From assembly GCA_000310025.1 (NCBI GenBank), contig FN649727.1, positions 496,096-546,073 on the forward strand: 49,978 nt of DNA, given 5' to 3'. How positions within the stretch are numbered: position 1 is the first letter of the stretch; every line of letters begins with the position of its first letter. Shown here one piece after another: positions 45,001 through 49,978 of the stretch. Under the pieces are notes generated by a model, which worked only from the letters and a program-made list of their open reading frames with translations, ran no database searches and had not been told where the DNA came from. The stretch comes from Ectocarpus siliculosus. Lineage: Eukaryota > Sar > Phaeophyceae > Ectocarpales > Ectocarpaceae. The position numbers and the translations under genes were made by a program.

Positions 45001-48000
45001 GAATTGAGTGAGCCGCCGTTCCATTCTCTTTTATTGTAGTGTAGACCTAACGAACCAACGGCATTCCCCCCCCCCCCTAGCGACACATGTTCGTACATAC
45101 ATATAAGTATGCAACCAGTCGTGCATGTTACACCAGTATTTCAATAAAAAATTGTCTGTTCTTTTGTGTTGAATCAGGTCAAGGAGGCCGAAGAATACCT
45201 TAAACAAGCGAACAAGATGTTGACCAAGACATTGACACGCTGGAATCCCGACTTCTTCAGCGCCGCCCCTCTCTTCGAAAAGGTGATTTTTTGTCTCGTT
45301 TCTCTCACGTTGGATTATGGTCTCCTCTTTTTCATGGTGTGTTTGCTGCTACAGAATATTCCGACCGGACAGCTGCCTGCGGCCAAACTATTTTTTGCGT
45401 TGGGTCTTCGTGTCCTCGCCGAAAAAAAAGACAAACGAAAACAGTTGAGCCTGTTACCCACAGGGGGGATATCGCAGTGTGCTGCTCGGGAAATCGTGGA
45501 ATTACAGGTAGCCGTCTCGACGCTATGAATTCATTGCTAGTCTATCTTAGACTCTTTTTCTCAGACAGAGATGGATTCGTTGGGTCATATTGAGAAGAAA
45601 AAAAGAAAAACAGATGTGTAGTGCCCCCCGGCGCCCGCTCTAGTTGTTTTTGCCGAGGGTGGGGTTCTTACTTTTGGGCTTCAGATGGCCGCTGTATACA
45701 TAGGTATTGAGCGTGAGGGGTTGTTATCCGAGCCAACAAACGGTGCACATGTTTGATGCCATGTTGAGCGTTAAGTTCTTAACCGCCAAGTCCTGAGTGC
45801 GGTCGCTATCTGTAGGCACTCTACGGGAACACGTGGCTGTTTCATTTTTTTGTTGAACCATGACATACGTACCACATCCTCTTGCTTTGCGTGTTTGTTG
45901 TGCGCGCACGCACTCTTGGAACTGTTCACGCCGCGCTCATGTTGCCAACAACGCCGAGGCTACATACGCATGCAGTTTTTTTCCCTGTTCATGAAACCAA
46001 CGGACGAGCCAGACACATGCGATGCGCTAAATAGGTTTGCACCTGAGTCTCTCTTGTTGGGCAAGGTTGACCGACTGACTTGTGACCAAGCTCTATTTAG
46101 GCGGCTCCTTGTTTTTTTGCAGGGAAATGTGCAGAAAACCAGGTGGGCTGTAGGGTGTTTTTTTTGGGGGGGGGCAATGGTCTCGGCTCTCGTTCTGTTT
46201 TTTCATGTCGGTAACCACTACGTGCTGTTGAGAGTACAACACACAAGAGCGCCGGCAATCAATCAAGCTGAAGCCACGGGGGTTACATACACGAACGGCC
46301 CTTTGGGCGCGAATAACTTGTGTGCCCGGCAAACTCACGAGGTGCATGGGTTTGAGCAGGTTTTTTACCCGGCAGTACCGCCGGCTCATTTCTGCAGTCG
46401 CAGAGCGTGCAACATCCGACAAAATCCAATAGGAGCAGACGTGGTGCAACTGCCGTCGTTACTTTCTCCCGTGGATGTATGCGTGTACGACGCAACACCC
46501 GTGCAGCAGCACAAGCGCATTCTCTGCGGGGCGCGTGTGAGGCGAAGCACGCATATTTTTGTCGTTGCCGTCCATTTGTTGTCTAGACCCAGTGCGGATT
46601 TCTGTCGGAACACCCACGGGCGAACCTTGGTTAGTTCCGGGTGACGCAAGCCTATTCGCATACCCTTGGTTTGTCTAGCAGGCGACAGCGGTCCCTGTTG
46701 TTGCTTCATGGTACTGCTGTTTAATGCAGTAGTTCCGCGGTGTTTCGCGCGTGAAGTGGCATCGGAGGCGGGTGGTTTGCTTTGTTTGTTTTTGAAAGGG
46801 GGGAGTTGGGAGCGCTTAACTCGCGCGCATGTTTGGCGCATGGGGGCAGCAAGGGTGGTTCCCGACATACAACAAATCCGTGTCTGATTGGTGGAGGAGA
46901 AGGGTACGAGAGGGGGAAGCTTGAGAACTCTCACAACAGATAGATGTTCGGCTTGCGGTTCCGGTCTACATCCCGTATTCTTTCTTTTTTTCGTCAGGTT
47001 CGGCGGCTGTGGTGTGACCGCATCAGCAGTAAGCATACAGGACCCAACCTAGCCTGACTTTCATAATTTCATAATTTCATCACCAATAATCTTCCTGGCC
47101 GCTGTCATTCTTGTCCAAATGTAGGCACAAACATGCCGGGGGTGCTGATGTTTTGTAATTTTCCCCCAAGGATTGATCTGGTTTACTTGTTCTGGCCCGT
47201 ACGAATGGTCTGGCTACGTACGTAGTTGACATGGTCAACCTGCGGACAAAGACGCTTTTCGAATAACACTCGGTTAACATGACTGGCTCCCTGCAGACTC
47301 GCATGGAACGCCGCCGTTGCGTTAGACGTTTGCACACAGCAGACGCATCCGGTGGTTGGACCAACGAACGGGTGCAAAATACACTTGGTTCGGTCATTCT
47401 TGTACCCTCGGAAAATTTTGCCACGGTTGTGCCCGGCCGGAACGGTTTCCGCGCTTCGTCGACCTCTTGCTCACGGAGCGGCTTTGCCTCGGTGTTGGCC
47501 TCTTTGTGTGCTGTCTTGTCTCGTTTCTGCTTTCGTACGCAGCAGCCGCGCAAGCGTCACCCCCAAGCGCCTTTCCGTCATTACCTCCGCCCCCGCCCGC
47601 CCCCCCCCGACCTCTTTTTTTTTTTTTTCGGCTTGGTGTTATCCTTACCAAATCAGTTGTTGACTGGTAGTCCCTATTTTTTGTCCTGCGTTGATATTGT
47701 TGTTGTTCAAGCCTGAGTATTGACCTGCTGTCGACCACCACTTATTGTTTGTTGTTGCTCCTCTTATCTCTGTCTCCCTCTCCCTCCCTCCCTCCCCCCT
47801 AGGCCGGAGCTTGCTACCGCGCCGCCGGCGAGGACGGGAAGGCGACGGCAATGTTCATGCAGGCGGGGGACTGCCAGTGCCACGACTCTGTCATGGCGCA
47901 TGCGTCCGCAGCGAAAGACTTCAGGGAGGCTGCCCTTATCACCGAGAGGCAGGGCAGGTAAAGAACGCCTACTTGCATTAGCAGCGAGGGGTGGGGAGTA

Positions 48001-49851
48001 GATTGGGGAAGGAGTTTTTTTTTTTGGCATCGACCGCGCCGGCCGGCTGAACAAATGAGGACGTGTCACTTTTCATAGCGGGATCAAAAATGACGCACAC
48101 GCTTTCTGGTCAGCATGGTGCTATCGACAGGTTTGTGTGTTTCACGTCGACCGCCGTACCCGGCTGACAAAACGAAATTACGTCAAGGTCAGTGCGGATA
48201 TAAACGTTGAACGCTTTTTGTGCATGTGTGTGTATCTCGACTTGGCATCGACCGCGCTACCTTTCTGGCCAATTGAAATGCGTACGTTTTCTGGCGGGGC
48301 ACAAAAGCGCAAACACAGATCCTCTATTTAGCGCGCATGTGTGCATTACAGATTTGAGCTCTTGCACGACTTTCCCACCACGGTTTGTTTTGGTTTTACG
48401 TGCTGTGTGTCTTCTACGCTTGTTGGTTATTTTTCTTTTTTTTTTCACTTTTGTTTTTATGGTTTCCAGGCGAGAAGAGGCGGCGGCGTTCTACATGCGG
48501 TGCGCCGAAGCGTGGATGCACGCGGACGAGCCGGGGAGGGCGGCGGAGTACTTCGGTCGGTCGGCGAAGCTGGTCAAGGATTCCGACGAGGACGCCGCCG
48601 CCGAGCGATTCGTTACCGCCTCGAAGGTATGTATCTACTTGTATGTAACATAGCGGTCGACTTTGCCGTGCTTTTGCCATCGGCCGTCCGTGCTCCCGCG
48701 GAGAGACGGCCTAGCGTAGCACCGGTCCAACCAAAGCCTAACCTGTCCAACCAGAGCCTAACCTTCCGTCCTCTGTTGTTGTCTCATGTCCGATCGAATG
48801 GGTTTTTCGCGTTGTAAAAAGGTCATGGTTCCCAATGGGTCTGATTCACGGAGCAACTTTACGAGAGTGGTGGGCAGTGTGGAAGTCCTGGTGCAGGCGA
48901 TTATCTTCCTGGCATCCACGAACCGCCTCGAGCAGAGCATGGAGGTGCGTGGTACCCCCCTTCCCCTCCCCCCCAGGCAACTGCATGGTGATGAATACAT
49001 ACAATACACACATGCCCATGAACTGCAAGGCATCGCGGCGCTTCAGTGACTCAGTCCATCCCCTGTTGTGGGCAATTACTGACCTGTGCTCTTCCGTCTT
49101 TGAGAGATGCGTGAGGTCCGTTGCAGTAAAACGCCATACACTACACACGAGCAGCCTCGATGTGCTTCACCCCCCCCCCCTGGCGTCACCACCCCTTACG
49201 CAAAGAGTTTTTTTTATTGGGGGGGGGGGCTGACGGCCACTACTTGTTTTGGTAAAGAAGGTGTGTCAATTGAGGCCTATGTGTCGCCATGGCATGGTGC
49301 TGGAGAAATCGATCTTGTCAAGGGCACGCCTATGACGTGCGTGTTTCGAGTGTTTTTTCACCCCTTCCTTACTGTTGTGGGGAGGTAGACTACCTACGGC
49401 TCCACGACCACGCACCACCGCCTGTTGCAGAGTCTAGAAACACCCTACGGCTCTCAATCACGCCCCACCACACCTATCGCAAGCCTCGAAAGACTAGTCA
49501 CGGCTCTACAACCACACAACACTGTCTCAGAGTCTTGAAGGGCTACTGTTCCTACGAACGTTGTTCTACAACCACCATGACCAAGTATTGCCGAGTTTTG
49601 CTGTACGGTGTTCTGCAGTCCACCACCATGACCATCATCACCAAACCGCGATTTTGTCTCCATGTGCACCTACCTTTCTCGGCCCTTCCTCGCACGCAGG
49701 TGCTGTCTCGTTACGTGATCATCCTCGAGGCCGAGGGCATGGAGCACTCGCTGGGCCGAATGTACCTGACTTACTGCATCCTGGCGTTGGCCCTGGGAGA
49801 CTACGTCAGGGCAGACATGGCCTTCAGGAATGTGCACCTTCAGAGCACAGC
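42031..49851 (+). CDS. Gamma-soluble NSF attachment protein (gamma-SNAP), 3' partial
   Basis: Adaptor that recruits the NSF ATPase to SNARE complexes for disassembly after membrane fusion. Exons are 42031-42143, 42326-42407, 45178-45282, 47803-47957, 48470-48626, 48897-48944 and 49700-49851. All are in phase, giving 270 residues before the frame leaves through a GTGAGT donor, with the last exon or exons beyond the window. The first 65 residues are a Lys/Gly-rich extension without a counterpart in animal gamma-SNAP. From VKEAEEYLKQANKM onward come helical hairpins of the SNAP fold: TLTRWNPDFFSAAPLFEK, MAHASAAKDFREAAL, EPGRAAEYFGRSAKLV and ILALALGDYVRADMAF. Gamma-SNAP rather than alpha is favoured by the W.PD...A..F.KA entry and the spacing of the helices. 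The 48-bp sixth exon has a poor pyrimidine tract but fits in phase and spacing. Introns are long and T-rich. Confidence 0.85.
44033..44347 (-). mobile_element. tRNA-derived SINE-like element, antisense in a gamma-SNAP intron
   Basis: On the minus strand it starts GCCGGTCGCCCCGGTGGTCT. The A box is TGGTCTAGTTGG (44322-44333) and the B box GGTTCGAATCC (44279-44289), both near-consensus. A ~210-base body ends in a 10-base A-run (T-run at 44033-44042). The A-box region resembles eukaryotic tRNA-Glu. The head matches the element at 16203-16410, but the body is longer and largely different. Confidence 0.72.
49390..49650. repeat. Degenerate ~55-60-bp tandem repeat in the last visible intron
   Basis: Three or four loose copies of CTACGGCTCYACAACCAC followed by a CAC-rich part and CAGAGTCTWGAAA. 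They are strongly diverged. The intron's remaining sequence shows nothing else. Confidence 0.4.
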
Positions 49852-49978
49852 GTGAGTGTTGGGGGGGATATTTTGAGAATATGCATACAGTCACTGAAAG
49901 ACTAGATACCCGTCCGAGATGATACCACAGCGGTGGAAAAATGGACTGTTTTGGGATTGGACCACGCTGCAACGGCGG

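Noticed and set aside
45283-45528. Open-frame continuation of gamma-SNAP exon 3 as coding sequence
   Set aside because: The continuation (VIFCLVSLTL...) is T-rich intron. Joining 45282 to 47803 restores the expected SNAP helices with correct spacing.
1-49978. CRISPR array, operon, phage or bacterial features
   Set aside because: No regularly spaced repeats with unique spacers, and every confident multi-exon gene has GT-AG introns.

Overview
The window is eukaryotic nuclear DNA, most likely from a photosynthetic stramenopile and probably a brown alga close to Ectocarpus. Four things point there. The genes carry several GT-AG introns with T/G-rich sense strands. One plastid enzyme starts with a heterokont-type bipartite leader (signal peptide, then Phe). 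A fucoxanthin-chlorophyll-protein-like (FCP/LHC) domain is present. A kinesin-light-chain-type TPR protein resembles the expanded TPR families of brown algae. The assignment is an inference. The two 100-base runs of N and the homopolymer-rich stretches show that this is draft assembly.

Layout: (1) 434-2954 (+), last six exons of a long-chain acyl-CoA synthetase whose 5' part lies outside the window. (2) 4231-5580 (-), an intronless array of eight 42-residue TPRs. (3) 8060-9791 (-), a small C2-domain protein with a Ser/Pro-rich tail. (4) 9.8-17.3 kb, gene-poor and repeat-rich: an assembly gap inside a duplication, a 66-bp G-rich minisatellite also seen at the window start, and tRNA-derived SINE-like elements. 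(5) 17326-21720 (-), a five-exon gene for a 1036-residue acidic protein of unknown function. (6) 21.7-28.2 kb, mostly non-coding, with one weak exon candidate. (7) 28159-33415 (-), a six-exon RelA/SpoT homologue (RSH). (8) 36148-39433 (+), serine O-acetyltransferase in three exons. (9) 41335-41551, a MITE with near-perfect inverted ends and a TA duplication. (10) 42031 to beyond 49851 (+), gamma-SNAP, with its last exon or exons off the window.

The most interesting object is gene 7. I joined its exons by hand, and all splice phases agree (2886 coding bases, 961 residues). The predicted protein has a plastid leader, an intact (p)ppGpp hydrolase HD domain, a divergent synthetase domain and a TGS domain. 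After these, where bacterial RSH proteins carry helical/zinc-finger/ACT modules, it has a complete three-helix LHC/FCP-like domain. The helix-1 and helix-3 chlorophyll-ligand and salt-bridge residues are present. The TGS end and the start of LHC helix 1 lie in one uninterrupted exon, so this is not a mis-join of two neighbouring genes. It suggests a stringent-response enzyme tied to thylakoid or pigment status. I know of no description of this fusion.

The genes do not form an operon-like unit. The metabolic themes (fatty-acid activation, sulfur assimilation, plastid alarmone control, vesicle fusion) are those of an ordinary euchromatic algal segment interrupted by small non-autonomous repeats.
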